Part shown: positions 47,507 to 59,885 of the stretch, one piece after another
How positions within the stretch are numbered: position 1 is the stretch's first letter
Layout of the letters: every line of letters begins with the position of its first letter
Assembly (NCBI GenBank): GCA_030549495.1
Contig: JAUIRK010000898.1
Location: 2,108,001-2,172,000 of the forward strand
Reading direction: 5' to 3'
DNA length: 64,000 nt
From: Nectonema munidae
Lineage: Eukaryota > Nematomorpha > Nectonematoida > Nectonematidae
Notes under the pieces: model-generated
What the model saw: only the letters and a program-made list of their open reading frames with translations
Told to the model about the DNA's origin: nothing
Database searches by the model: none
Program-made: the position numbers and the translations under genes

Positions 47507-49658
47507 AGTAATTTGGTAATATGTGAGTTTAGAAACAAGGGTATATGTAAGAATTGGGATGTTGTGTTTGAGGCTTGAGTCTTTTATGTTGTTTTGTGAG
47601 TCTGTAAAAAATGTAGTGCACTGTAATTTTTAAAATTGAACTCGTTTAGGCTTATGTAATCGCAAGCATGTAGGAGGGCATAGCAATCACTACTGGATAT
47701 TTGACGAGGAGGATCAATGGTAGACGTTTTGTGTAAAAGGGGAAAGTGCAAAAGGATAGGAAGATTTGTTTGCGTTTTTTGAGCTATCTAGGAATATTCT
47801 TAGTTAATTTGAACTAAAGATTTAGAGTGTCGGAATTTGAACTTTAGCGATGAATTTGATGAAACAGTTGTGAAGAGAGAAAGGTAATGGTGAGGAGGAA
47901 AATAAATGTTGTTTATTTATTTTGGGTTGGATGAGAATGTTGTTGAGTGGAGACAAAGATTGTTGGAGTAAGGATTTGTAGTAAGTTTGAGGGGAGTAAT
48001 TGGAGTGTTATGAAAATAGACGGATTTAGGATAGAAATATGGTTCGATACGCGTCATGATATATTTTTTCGTAACAGTTTTTTTGAGATGAAGTCTTAAA
48101 GGAAAGCAGTTTGTGAAGAATTCTAAGATTCTAGTAGGGAAGGTTTTCTATGTTCTGGTCATTGTGATGAGGAAAAGGAGGTGGATTTTATTTAGATAAG
48201 TGAACGATGAAGGGTAGATATGCTCCATATAAGATTGCCATATCAAGGGTAGGTAAGATAATTGATATATAAATAAAAGAAGTGTTGAATACTTAGACCC
48301 CATTTATAAGGTATAATTTTACTAAGATGGAAAAGATTTGAAGATAGTTTGTGTTATAGATTTTTGAAGTGGGAGGACTATTTGAGGTTTGATTGAAAGG
48401 TGACTCCTAAATATTTCATGAAAAAGATAGTTGGATAAGGGTATCGTTGAGTGTTAATAATGGGAAGGTGAGGGGAATGTGTTAATGAGAAGTGTATAAG
48501 GAATGATTTGGCTGCGTTTAATTTTATTTTTAATGAATCGGTGGCAAAAGTTAGCGTGTTAAATAGTGAGTTGATGTCACTATGTTTTATTTTTGAGTGT
48601 TTGAGGTAAAGATCGTCTGAATAGCATTGGAAGAAGGTTAAATTTTTATCTAATATATCTATGAGAGGGTTTATAGGTATAATCCAAAGGATGTCGGAGA
48701 GGCACCCACCTTGTAGCGTGGAAAGTGAGAGGAATGAATAGCAACTTTGTGTTTGAAAGGTAATTTTGTCAGATGATGTTCAAAATGATTGCGGAATGTC
48801 ATGCTGAATTATTGGAGTTGTTGATGTCTAGAAAGAGGGCTGTTAATGTTAATTGCGATGTTAGCTTTCTTTCGAGGTAGGAGGAGAGTGTATATAGAGC
48901 GGATTCTGGACTTTTATGTATGAGGTGTGCAAATTAAAGGGATTAATTTTGTTAAATGTTGTGATCTGAAAGAGAAATATTTTGCGTAAAATTTTTTTTT
49001 AAGAATTTTCCTAAAGTAAGCAGGATGGAGATTGGACCATCTGGATATGAGGCTTAAGTCTTTGTTTGTTTTGGGAAGTAAAATTAACTAACTTATTTTC
49101 CAGATAGTGGGGAAAAAGACGACTTTTAGGTAACTGTTATTTACTTGGAAGAGTTATTGTGTATAAAAAGGGAAGGATTTTATGATATGTTTTGTAGTTA
49201 TAAGATCAGGGCTTGGAGATGATTTAGGGTTTAGACTATTTATAGCAGAGGCTATTTTTTTAGATTTGCTGGAGGAAATGTTTGGGATAAACTTCCGAAT
49301 GAGAAGTAGACATGTTCGAAAAAGCGTTGTTTACTATGTTATCTGATGTATGGAAATCCTGAAGAAAAAGTGTTGAAAGAAAAGATAGGTTGTTTAATGG
49401 GTAATCGAAAAGTGTCTGAGGTAGAAATGGATTTAATTAGGGTGAAGCTTTGGGGACTTTGCTGACGGAATTGATCACTTTTCATATGTTTTTAAGGGAG
49501 GAGGAGCAGAATTTTTTCAAGGTTTCTTTTTTTGCAGACTTTATTTCTGCCATATATTTATTTTTCATATTGTAATAGTGTTTGATTATGTTAGGGTTAA
49601 GATTTTTACAAAGCGTTTTGAGAGAAAAAGAGTGTCTTAGGGATTTTTTAAGTGAGGT
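47507..49658 (-). pseudogene. RT region of the inverted LINE, decayed
   Basis: Scattered minus-strand blocks such as INSLNPKSSPSPDLI (about 49200) and ILLPKTNKDLSLI (about 49060) correspond to VNTLKTNASSSYDHI and ILIPKPNKDSSLI of the plus copy. Frames change repeatedly, so it is not functional. Confidence 0.7.
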
Positions 49659-49676
49659 GAGGAAGTGAGTCTAGGA
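49659..49676. repeat. 18-bp target duplication, left copy
   Basis: GAGGAAGTGAGTCTAGGA, identical to 53082-53099. It marks the insertion of the RTE element into the older inverted LINE. Confidence 0.95.
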
Positions 49677-52600
49677 AAAATACTCCTTAAGGACTGTTTA
49701 TGCTGAGGTGTAAAATGAAAATGAGCACTCATTTTCCTATAAAATACCTCATATGGCACATGCGTCTCTTACAGCCTCTGAACAGTAAGTCTCCTGATCT
49801 GCCTTCACGCGACGGGGTTGTTTAAAACTAAATGATCTTGAGGCAAAAGCGAGTAATAGGCGCTTTAACCTCCTATAGCTCCGGGTGGACCAAGCTCGTT
49901 AGCTTTGGACAGCAGTTGTTCTAGGAGAAAATAACTCTGATTCCAAATTACCACTGCCTTGTGGGTTAAGTACTTGGTTGTACAAAAGCTAAAGGTTTCC
50001 AGTCCTGAATACAAACACTGGTTGGCGTCAGGAAGGGCATCCGGCTTGTAAAAATTCTGCTCCAATTTACTTTGCAATGATTCAAAACTCTATAGGGCGG
50101 GGTACAGCCCGAAGTACTCCGTGGGTCCTTCCAGTAACCTACGTCAAAAAGAATACTGAAAAAAACCAGAGAGAAAGAATAGTGTGGTAGATCATACTGA
50201 CAAAATTTCTTGTAATGTAATAAGATTAGCTTCATGGAATGTCGGCACAATGACAGGAAAAGCGAATGAAATTGTAGAGGAGATGATAAAGCGAAAGATT
50301 GAAATAGCCTATGTACAGGAGACTAAATGGAAGGGCAATGCTTCTAAAATGCTTATTCAAGGATTCAAAATTGTTTATACCGGCTCAACTAATAAAAAGA
50401 ATGGTGTAGGAGTAATTTTGAGTAAAAAATGGCATGAAAAGATAATTGAAGTGAGAAGGGTAAGTGACAGGATAATTTTATTGAAATTAAAGGGTTTTAA
50501 TGAAATTATTACTGTTGTGTCAGTGTATGCACCACAGATTGGTTGTAATAGGGAGGAGAAAGATGTTTTTGTTGATAAACTTGATAATTTACTGTCGGAA
50601 GTCGCAGAGAGTGAAACATTAATTTTAGCAGGTGACTTTAATGGTCAGATTGGGAAAAATAGTGATGGGTATGAGGGAGTCCATGGTGGACAATGTTTTG
50701 GCAAAAGGAACGAAGAAGGCAACAGAGTATTAGACTTGGCACAGAGAAATGAATTGACCATCTGCAACACTAATTTGAAGAAAAAAGATGATCATTTAAT
50801 AACGTATAGTAATGGAGGCAAAAATAGTCAAATAGACCTTTTAATGGTCAGACAGGAGAAAAGAAAATATGTCAAAAATTGCAAGGTTATCCCAGGGATT
50901 GATATTGTATCGCAGCACAGAATTGTCATGATCGACATGCTTATATCTAAAGAACAAAGGAGAAAAGTAAAAAAGATAGGGCGATTCAGGACATGGCTAC
51001 TTGAAGACAGAAAAGTTCAAGGTAGATATCAAGAGTTAGTTGAAAATGGTTTGAAAGAAAAACAAATAGGTGATAATATTGAGGAAATGTGGAGTCATCT
51101 TAGAAAGAATCTGTTGACAGCAAGTTTGATTATGCTTGGTAGAACGAAAGGTGGTAGAAGAACTCAAAAAGAAACTTGGTGGTGGAAAGAAGAGATTAGA
51201 GAAGTATTAAAAGCTAAGAAGCAAGCTTTTAAAAAATGGCAGGTAAGTAAGTTGGAAGAAGACAAACAAATGTATAGACTCAAGAAAAAAGAAGCTAAAA
51301 AGATCATTGCGGTATCAAAAGCAAGGGAAACAGACAAAATGTACGAGGCACTTGATAGTAAAAATGGTGATAAGCAAATTTTTAAACTTGCAAAGGCTAA
51401 GCAAAGAGATATCAAGGAATGTGGAAATATCGACATTATAAGGGACAAAGAAGGAAAAATTCTTTTTAAAGAAGAAGAAATAGAGGAGAGATGGAAAGAA
51501 TATTTTGAAGATCTGTTAAACGTTGAAAACGAGCATAATTGCATCGTTGCAGGTACAAAAATTTAAGGTCCCGAGCTAGGTTTGGAGAAAAAGGAATTAT
51601 ATGAAGCAATAAATAAAATGAAAATAAATAAAGCAACAGGATCGAGTGAAGTAAGTGTAGAAATGATAAAAGCTGGAGGAAGAGAATCTGGAAGATGATG
51701 AGTAGATTATTGGAACAGATTTGGAAAGAAGAAAAAATGCCAGAAGAATGGACTAAAAGTCTCATTGTTCCAATTTACAAAAATAAAAAAGATGTGTTAA
51801 ACTGCGAAAATTACCGGGGCATAAAACTAATAGAACACGGATTAAAACTTCTGGAAAAAATTTTGGCTGAACGTTTAAGAAATCAAGTTAACATAAATGA
51901 TAACCAGTTTGGATTTATGAGAGGAAAGAGTACAGTAGATCCTATATTTATAGTTAGACAGGTGATGGAAAAGAGACTTGAAGGAAATCAGCCTTTATTC
52001 TGCGGTTTTGTAGACCTAGAGAAAGCGTATGATAGGGTTCCAAGGGATGTTGTGTACTGGAGTCAAAGAGAAAAAGGTGTAAGTGAAAAGTTAGTGAGAC
52101 TAGTTAAGGAAACCTATAGAAACTCTAAAACTTCCATCAGAACAATGAACGGATACTCACAGGAATTTGACATAAAAGTAGGGTTACACCAAGGTTCTGC
52201 ATTGAGCCCTTTTCTTTTTGCAGTTGTTATTGATGAAATCTCCAAAAATATAAGAACAGAAGGAGTAAATGAACTTTTGTTTGCCGATGACTTAATAATT
52301 ATGGCAGATAGTGAAAAAGAATTACAGGAAAGACTAAGTATATGGCAAAAAGTCTCGAAGAAAAAGGCCTAAAGTTGAATTGAGGCAAAACCGAAGTGAT
52401 GAAGGTTAGTAGAAATGACAAGACTGAGATAAGAATAAAAGACGTTCATGGAATTGAGTTAAATCAAGTTAAAGCGTTCAAGTATTTAGGATCAGTTATT
52501 GAGATGGAAGGAGGATGTTGTAAAGACGTTCAGTCGAGATTGAATGCCAGTTGGGCAAAATGGAAAGAGGTTTAACCTGTTCTAAACGATAGAAGACTAG

Positions 52601-53081
52601 CCATGAATTTAAAGGCCAAGGTATATACATCAATAGTTAGACCCGTCATGACTTATGTATCAGAATGTTGGTGTCTGAGAAATAATGAAAAGAAAAAAGC
52701 TAGAAGTGTCGGAAATGACAATGCTGAGAATTATGTTGAACGTTACGAGAAAAGATAGGTTTTGAAATGAAGAAGTGAGGCATAGAACAAAAGTGACGAC
52801 GAGTGTTGCAAATGTAATGGAAAGAAACAAGATGAGATGGTATGGACACGTGCTAAGAAGAAAAAGCGATGAAAAAATAAAGATAGCGTACGATGCGCCT
52901 GTACAAGGAAAGAGAAAAAGAGGAAGGCCAAGATTGAGATGGAGGGATGATTTGAAAAGGTCCATGGAAAAATTTGCATTGAAAGAAAGCGATGCGAAGG
53001 ACAGAAACCTATGGAGAAACAGGATCAAGCCATCGACCCCCATTTAGGGGATAAGATGATGAAGAAGAAGAAGAAGAAGAA
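49677..53081 (+). mobile_element. Near full-length RTE-type LINE
   Basis: 3.4 kb between perfect 18-bp target duplications, the usual full length for RTE elements. Layout: about 500-base 5' leader (contains GTCAGGAAGGGCATCCGG), one ORF with apurinic endonuclease and RT, short 3' region, and a (GAA)n tail at 53061-53081. No RNase H, no separate ORF1. The coding region has several breaks, so the copy is inactive. Confidence 0.92.
50184..53047 (+). pseudogene. RTE ORF: endonuclease and reverse transcriptase
   Basis: Endonuclease (50184-51000): LASWNVGTMTGK, VQETKWKG, VVSVYAPQIG, LAGDFNGQIG, SNGGKNSQIDLLMV and a terminal SQHRIV, the APE-like catalytic set. A Lys-rich linker follows. RT (51580-52370): MKINKATGSS, VPIYKNKKD, ENYRGIKLIEHGLKLLEKI, FVDLEKAYDRVPRDVV, VGLHQGSALSPFLFAVV, LLFADDLIIM. 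C-terminal end (52775-53047): RWYGHVLRR and GKRKRGRPRLRW. Breaks seen: a TAA at 51564, a frame change near 51685, another near 52355 with a TGA in a LKLNCGKTEV-like stretch, and further ones between 52560 and 52775. The first frame opens with GTG; the first in-frame ATG is within the endonuclease start. Confidence 0.9.
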
Positions 53082-53099
53082 GAGGAAGTGAGTCTAGGA
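53082..53099. repeat. 18-bp target duplication, right copy
   Basis: Identical to 49659-49676; directly follows the (GAA)n tail. Confidence 0.95.
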
Positions 53100-54834
53100 G
53101 TATATGTTTTCTGCGTAAATATCAATTGGCTGGGGTGGATAGTGTGATGGAGAGTTAAATTATGTTGTTGAGGACAAGAGCCGCATTATCAAGATCACTA
53201 GGAGAATTTATATCAGGAATAGTTGAGGCAAGTTGTCAACTTAATTGATTTATGAAGGTGCTCCAGTGGGTTTGAGGTGGATTTTGGTTAGATAATCTAG
53301 TGTAAGATTTTATATTTACTTGATATGTTATAAAAAGATGGTCAAAAGCAGAAGGTGTGCTTGAGATCTGCCAATTCAAGTCAGCATGGAGGGAGACAGT
53401 TTTGCTGTTAAAATATATCAAGAAAGTAAGGTCTTTGAATGTATCGACTATCTAAGGATTATGTAAGGCTTAGGAGGAGAGGAGTGGAACGTCACGTGCA
53501 TTTTATTTGTAGTCCCACAGGAGGGAGCAACAGTGCTGATGAATAAGTAGTGAATTTTGAGTGTCTTTAAGATGGTTAGAAAAGTTTAAGGGAATGCCAT
53601 GTGTGTTGGAAGGGGCAGAATAGAGTGCACAGAAAAAAAGGGTGAGTTTTCATTAAATATTGGTACAAATATGTATTCTTTAGTCGAGTGTTGATGAATG
53701 AAAGAAATGTGTAAAGATAATTTTATGATGATAGAGGCTGAATAATAGGTCCCTGTAGGTAGGGGGTGTAATACACTGTAATTTTGAGAAAGTGAAAGTT
53801 TTTTGTGTAGGATGTTGAAGAGATTCGGTCAAGCCATTTTGGAGTGGTTTAGATCTATTTAGAGAATGATTAATATTCAAAGGTTTTTAGTAAGTTTTAT
53901 GTAGTTTTCATTTTGATTGGTAAGACGTTTTAATCCAAAGCAGAGTAGTGGCTTTTCTTTGAAAATGCAAGAGGAATGGTCTCTGTAGCCATAGTTGGCG
54001 CAGTGGGGAGAGTTTGTTTTTCAGTATAAAGTTGTTTGGCTAAATTTGAGGTAGGTTTCACTTTGATGTAATTTGTGTTTTAGTATTTTAGAGGTTAGAG
54101 TGAGGTTTTCTTCTATAAGTTTAGTGTTATCAATTAGGAATTTGACAATTGTCGAGGTACTAGTGAGAAAGGAGATGGTGTAAGGAAAGATACCCTTTTT
54201 TTAAAGATTGGAGTGTACCTAAGGATTTAATATGGGGGTTTTCCTCGTTGAGTAGTTGGGATAGAGAGTTTAGGGGTATTTCTTTAGTATACTTGGAAGT
54301 AGGAACGTTGAGTATGAAGGTGGAATATCGTTAGTAGAGGTACCATTTTTGTTCAATTTAGAAACAATAGTTTCTTTTTCAGCGATTGAAGAGAATTGAG
54401 CCATTTTTTTGATTATGGGTTTTTTAAAGTTTATAATTTCAGTGCTGGATTTAGTTGCTTGCTTAGGAATAATTTGGATTGAGAGTTTTGGGTGTAGCTA
54501 AAATGGGTATACGAGACGAAAATGGGTTAGTAATGATCAGTGTTTGGGTAGCAGCATTTGAAGCATAATTGGTTGTATTGGAATTGTGTGTAGTGGGGAG
54601 GCACATAAGTTTACTTTCTAAATTTGACACAATGTTTAAAAGGATGTCATGTTTTAGTTTGTATAACGTAATGCTGTCTTTAACGGATAGTAAGGCACGA
54701 AAAATTAAGTCTTCAAAAAGGTTGGAAATAATTTGAAAAGTTGTTGGGGTTCGAGATTTGATTTCAGGACAAGGTCGTTTATGTGTCGGGGTAGAGATGT
54801 TCGTGTAGATACTTTGTATGGGGTTGATCCCCAT
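53100..54834 (-). pseudogene. ORF1 and endonuclease region of the inverted LINE
   Basis: ORF1 starts at ATG 54834 (MGINPIQSIYTNIS) and stays open to 54463; a Cys/His stretch NSPHCANYGYRDHSSC near 54000 resembles the last zinc knuckle of LINE ORF1 proteins. The endonuclease follows with remnants near 53880-53680 and a late block at 53236-53421 (SAFDHLFITYQ, the SDH-type site at the end of the domain). Frames are broken between them. Confidence 0.6.
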
Positions 54835-55060
54835 AGTTATGGGAAGTTAAAGAAAAGATAAAAACAAGGTAAAGGGAGATAAAAGTAAAACTAGAAAATT
54901 TTTAAAATATTGCAGGTGTAGTTATTAAGTTATTAGATTGGTCTATGCGTGTGGGTAAGATGTCTATGTTATATAAATTAAAAGAAAAATATTCTTGCAA
55001 CGTTGGCAGCCATTGAAAATTTTAGATAGGTTAAGGTAAAGGATATATTAACTATATGGT

Positions 55061-55388
55061 TGTTTGGTTGGTTGGAGATATGAAAGCACTTTGAGCCGTA
55101 AGGCTATATGCTCGCATTATGCTTAAGATGGTTAGGGGCGTGAGTATGGTTGGTTAGATGACGGATTCGATAACTCAAGGTTTTGGGTTCGATCCTACAT
55201 CAAGCTTGCTTTCCTCATATTTCGATACAAGCGACACAATTGTGCCTTTTCCCCTACGGTACCATTACCATTAAGATGGTTAATCACAGTTTTGTGATTT
55301 TGTTTTTAAGAGTCGGAAGTCGTGGGTATCAAACCCTGGACCTTCAACTGCTAAGTTGAAGGTCAACCCAAACAATCATTGAGACTCA
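55061..55388 (-). mobile_element. SINE-A copy 3, split by SINE-B
   Basis: Tail at the left (TTGGTTGGTTGG, CACTTTGAGCCGTAAGGCT, ATATGCTCGC on the plus strand), tRNA head at the right ending GAGACTCA. Interrupted at 55135-55270 by SINE-B. Its B box has diverged (plus GGTATCAAACCC), so it is older than copies 1 and 2. Confidence 0.85.
55135..55270 (+). mobile_element. SINE-B copy 3 inserted in SINE-A
   Basis: Starts GGGGCGTGAGTATGGTTGGT; A-box region TGGTTGGTTAGATGA, B box GGGTTCGATCC (55185-55195). It ends in ACC[A]TT-type units (GGTACCATTACCA). TTAAGATGGTTA is duplicated on both sides (55123-55134, 55271-55282), and that 12-mer is part of the SINE-A consensus, so the order of insertion is certain. 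Confidence 0.92.
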
Positions 55389-56605
55389 TTTTTAACCCTA
55401 TTTAATATATATTTTTTCAATAAAAAATTCAGAAATTAAAAAAAAAATTTAATAGTTATATTTAATTATTTTAATGTCTTTTGTTATGTATTCATATAAT
55501 TTACTCCTTTGGTTTTTTAAGTAATATTACTCCTTTTTAAAGCGCTGCAATTTAAGATATTATGGTTTATGATAATCCCAAACACTTCACTATTTTGAGC
55601 TCAATGTATTAGTTTGGGGCATTAATCTTTCAAAAAAACATGGAGAGGTGATTGACTATAGACAATCGGATAACAATTTTTTTGCTTCTGGAACAACATA
55701 CTCCTGGTAACGTCATTGTTAAGTGCAAAGTACGAGTTTTTTTTTAAAAAAGATACTTTAGTTTTTGTTCGAATCATAGAGAACTTATTGATCAGACAAG
55801 AAAGTTGTACATAGCAGAATAATGGAAAATTTATATTGATTCTTCAAAAATTAACCAAAAATCTTTTCTTTCTTGAATGGCAATAAAGCTCATTCTTTGC
55901 CAATTGGTCATCATTTTCAGATGTCAAAACCTGCAAAAATATGATGACACTTTTACTATGAGGAAAAAGACTGTCATCACGAACCAACTTTTTGACCTGA
56001 AATAATAAAAAAGACGTGACATTGGTCACTTCTAAGAAAATTGTACTACCAAAAAAGGAATCTCATTTGACTCTCAAATTAAAATCCTGCTTTCTGGTTA
56101 ATCTTTCAAGCAAATAGTTGACGAAAACTTCTTGAGAAGCAGTTGCTTCACAGAATATGGAAAAATTATCAAAGGTATCATTTCAAGTTCTTACGCCTTA
56201 TTTCCAGAATGAGTGTCAAAATGCACATTTTGTAACTATAGGAAAAAATGAAGAAAGTGGTTCTATCATAATATATATGTAACATGGAATATGGAGAGAG
56301 AATTAAGGATTGAGGTTTATGGCGAATTACTCTTGGTCATTATAATCATCACAAAAATCCAAATAGCAATATGGAATTCTATTGAAAAAACATTTGTTTC
56401 TCCTATATGAAATCATATTTTTATTGCTACTAACTTACGCTTGTAAAATCGCCCCATTTTTCCATGAAAGATTCTTTACACTTTAAAAATAATTTCTTGA
56501 TACAATTGGGTTTGCGTTTAATGTTTGAAAATAGTTTCCAACATAACGTATCCTATTTTATTAAGTAAAGAAAAAGGGAACGATTTGTAAATGTGAATTT
56601 TTGTA
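55389..56605. other. No gene recognised
   Basis: Non-coding AT-rich DNA. A minus-strand frame of 61 codons at 55844-56029 shows no motif. Confidence 0.4.
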
Positions 56606-57850
56606 TTAACCCTATAAGTGATGGAAGGGGAAGGACAATTTAGCTTGACCCCCTTAACTATAACTTATATTATATAAAGTTGGCGGAATTTTTCGTTTTC
56701 TTTTCTTCGTGACTTTTCCTAAAATCACTAGTTGTATCTTTTGATACCATTATCATAGTTTAACAAAATTTTTGATAATATAATGTCTATAACTTAGTTT
56801 AATTTTAAAATAAATATTTATTTTTATACTAAATCGAAAATGCTGATTTCATTTCTCTCCTCAGTTTTCGCAATTAGGGTGTCAAAATATTTTAAAGTGT
56901 TAATCGATTTTGCGTTTTAGGTCTAAAAATTTATTCCAAGAAGTTTTTGCAATTAGTATGTTTAAATGTCTCAACATATCAATCAATTTTGTGGTTTATG
57001 TGTAAAAAATTTTTCTCTAAAAACATACATTTAGATTTTAAATAAATTCAAATTTTTTTATACCAAACCGACCATACTGATTTCATTTTTTGCGTCAGAT
57101 TTCGAAATTAAGCTTTTTGAAATGTCTAAAAGTGTGAACCAAATTTGTGGTTTACGTCTGAGAATGTTGCTCCAAAATCATTTATCCAAATTTTAAATAT
57201 AATATATTTTTTTATGATAAATCGAACATGCTGATTTTATTTTTGGACTCTTTTTTCGCATTTAGTGTGACGAAAGTTTTGAAAGTTTTAACTCATATTT
57301 ATGGCTATGGACGAAAAATTATTTCCTATACTATTCTTATATTTTCAATAAATATATTTTTTATACTAGATCAACAGTGCTGATTTCATTTTTGGACTCA
57401 GTTTTCATAATTAGCGTGTAAAAACATTAATAAAATTTGCTGGTATTGCCTGCAAATTTTCTTCAAAAACATTCCTTCACATTTTATGAAAAATATTTTT
57501 CATAGTAAATTGACCACACTCATACCATTTCTTGGCTCAGTTTTGACCATTACATTGAAAAAAAGTGTCAAAATACTAAAAGAATTAGTGGTGTATGCCT
57601 GAAAATTATTTCAAAAACATACTTGCATATTTTAAATAAAATCTATATTTTTATTATGATGCACAGTTCATTTCAGGGCTCAGTTTATGCAATTAAAGTG
57701 TAATGATGTCTTTAATTATCTTTCAAGTTTGACAGCAAGAAAAAAAATCAAAATCTGCAGGTTTTTGACTGAAAATCCTCCATCAAAATTGAAGGTGTAA
57801 ATCGAATTGGTAAAAATCCCTTTTTTTTCAAAAAAAAACAATTTCTCATT
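56606..57850 (-). mobile_element. Second copy of the TTAA/satellite element, inverted
   Basis: Begins TTAACCCTATAAGTG (TTAA at 56606-56609). About 100 bases in, GTGACTTTTCCTAAAATC, CTAGTTGTATCTTTTGA and ACCATTATCATAG match the reverse complement of the right end of 15957-20580. From about 56800 to 57750 about seven inverted satellite-B units follow (marker GCTGATTTCATTT at 56840, 57073, 57229, 57379). The satellite-A part and the far TTAA were not found, so the copy is probably truncated. Confidence 0.75.
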
Positions 57851-59010
57851 TATTGTTTATATACACATATATGAATATGGTAGAAGTAAGGAACTTAAAC
57901 GCACATTGAAACCATTAAATAGTAATTGTTTAATATAATGTGTAATTCTCCATTTATCAGTCGTTTTAGGAGCTATATAGTTTTATAGCATGTAACTTGT
58001 ATACACCAAAGATGTACAATTTTCTAATAAACTAGGAGTTGGTGAATAATCTATAGTATATAGTTCTTTAAAAAAGATCCTGACAGTGAAGAAGAACCTT
58101 GGGAATGAAAATCTTTAAGCCTTTACTTTATTAGCTAAGATTTCCATCATAAATTTCAAACATAGATAAATCTGAACATTTAAAAACATTTAGAATTGCC
58201 ATATCTATAAAAGATACAAATATGTACAGATTTTTTATAAATTTATATTAAATTTGACGACTTTTTTTATTTGGTGTAAAAGAGAGAGGATCTTTTAGAT
58301 GATGAGGAGGAATAACTTTTTGAAATAGAAAAAAGTCCATGAGGAACATGAATTTTGAAAGAGGATTCGTTAACAAATATGCAGATTGATATGTGTTCAT
58401 ATTTCCTCATACTACAACACATCATATTGATAAAATAAAAGCTCTGAAATCGTTTAAAAACATTTTTTCAAATTAAGCATCCAATGTAAAGCTAAAATCT
58501 AAAAAAAAAGAGTGTTATAAAAATCATGTTAGTGTTAGAAATTCGATGAAGTTCGGAATATCTACGAATCTTAAAATGAGTTCTGATTATAAAAACGATT
58601 GTCGCGTGCTGATTTCAAAACTAAGACTGCCTGACGGATGCCGGTTTTAAACTAAAACTTAAGAAAATGATCATAATTTTTTTTAACACTACTCGAATCG
58701 GGGTGGATGGTGACAAAAATCACAACCGGGACAGGGCTCTAACGCCAACAATAGAAATAAATATTACATTACACATATGATAAAAATTTGTTTGATCTTT
58801 TATTGTAATTTAGTCAGCTCTGTACTTAATTTACATCCCAATTTTTAGAAAATTAAAAAAAATTTAATATCTATATCGAATCTCTTTCATATTAAAATAT
58901 TTTTATTGATTTGTTAATGTATGTATATGAAAGATATAACATAGAAATATATTTAGATAGAAGATCTTTTTTAAATAAAACTTAATGGAGTTCGATCTAA
59001 ACACAACTAG
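57851..59010. other. No gene recognised
   Basis: AT-rich non-coding DNA. It could include the rest of the element at 56606, but no end was identified. Confidence 0.4.
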
Positions 59011-59097
59011 ATAAAGAAACACATTTTCAAAGCAAACTATTTTTGAAAGGGGTATTTTGCAGAGTATAGAACGTTGGCCCATTTAATATTTATAAAA
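59011..59097 (+). repeat. Left copy of an 85-bp direct repeat
   Basis: Matches 63661-63747 with about one mismatch. The two copies enclose the hAT, MITE and piggyBac complex 4.65 kb apart. Confidence 0.9.
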
Positions 59098-59720
59098 TAT
59101 TTTTCCTAATTAAATTTTATAATTATTTTCAAAAAATTATATTTTATAGGGGAATATAAAGTAGAGAGGATTTAAATCAAAGTGAAATTTTTCCTATTTA
59201 AAAATCTGTTGAAAGATCACTTATTGTTCAGTGTTTATGATTTGTTTTAAAAATGAAAATAGAAGAATGGGCGATAAATTATTTTTCTTGTAATATGGAA
59301 CCTGTAGAAAATTTTTTTTGGAAGAATTTATTGAATTAAACTGGAGTGATGAATTCAAATAATTTGGAAAAAAGTGAAAGGTTTTCGACATTCCTTTTCA
59401 TAATGTCAGTTTTTTAAATATATATAATTCTTATCCGTTCATGAGATTATTTGTCTTGTCTTTATAGTATGACTGCTTATACACTAAAACCTGCTTTTAC
59501 GATCATCTTGGTAGAAAAGTCAGCTAACATCTATCCCTGTTAATTAACTTGTAAAAATTTTGTTTTTTTTCTATGAATTTATAAAAAATTGTGTTTATAA
59601 ATTTAAAATTTAGTAAAAATTCTTTTAAAATATTTAATTCTCATTAATTAAATTGGAAACTTATTTTTATGAGGTAAGTACCATCAAACTATTTTTCATA
59701 AAATTTATAATTGTTGTTCT
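59098..59720. other. No gene recognised
   Basis: Contains the relative of the 1376-1480 repeat at 59260-59370. Otherwise AT-rich non-coding sequence. Confidence 0.4.
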
Positions 59721-59885
59721 AATGCCGTGGTTCCCAAACAGCCAATTGTGTCACGAGCTGTTTTCTAGGGGTCACGGAGCGTGCAAGATTTTGAAGAATT
59801 TTTGTTATGATATTTAACGAAAGCTTTAAAAAAAAGAATATTTTTTTGATTTCAAGTTCTTTAATTTTGGAAACGATCGTCAAAA

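Larger units (their letters stand above)
47288..55041 (-). mobile_element. Second RNase H LINE copy, inverted, split by an RTE
   Basis: On the minus strand: leader about 55041-54835, ORF1 from ATG 54834, endonuclease remnants (53880-53160), interrupting RTE (49677-53081), RT remnants (about 49300-48000), RNase H remnant YWCPAHSNILENTYVDKLTK (47420-47506). Coding then breaks off and joins a short CCTACC tail near 47295. An 8-base GATATATT occurs at both borders (47280-47287, 55042-55049) and may be the target duplication. About 4.35 kb without the RTE. Many breaks; older than the copy at 44406. Confidence 0.75.

Noticed and set aside
51164-51765. Minus-strand Leu/Phe/Ser-rich frames over the RTE ORF
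   Set aside because: Antisense shadows of the Lys/Glu-rich linker.
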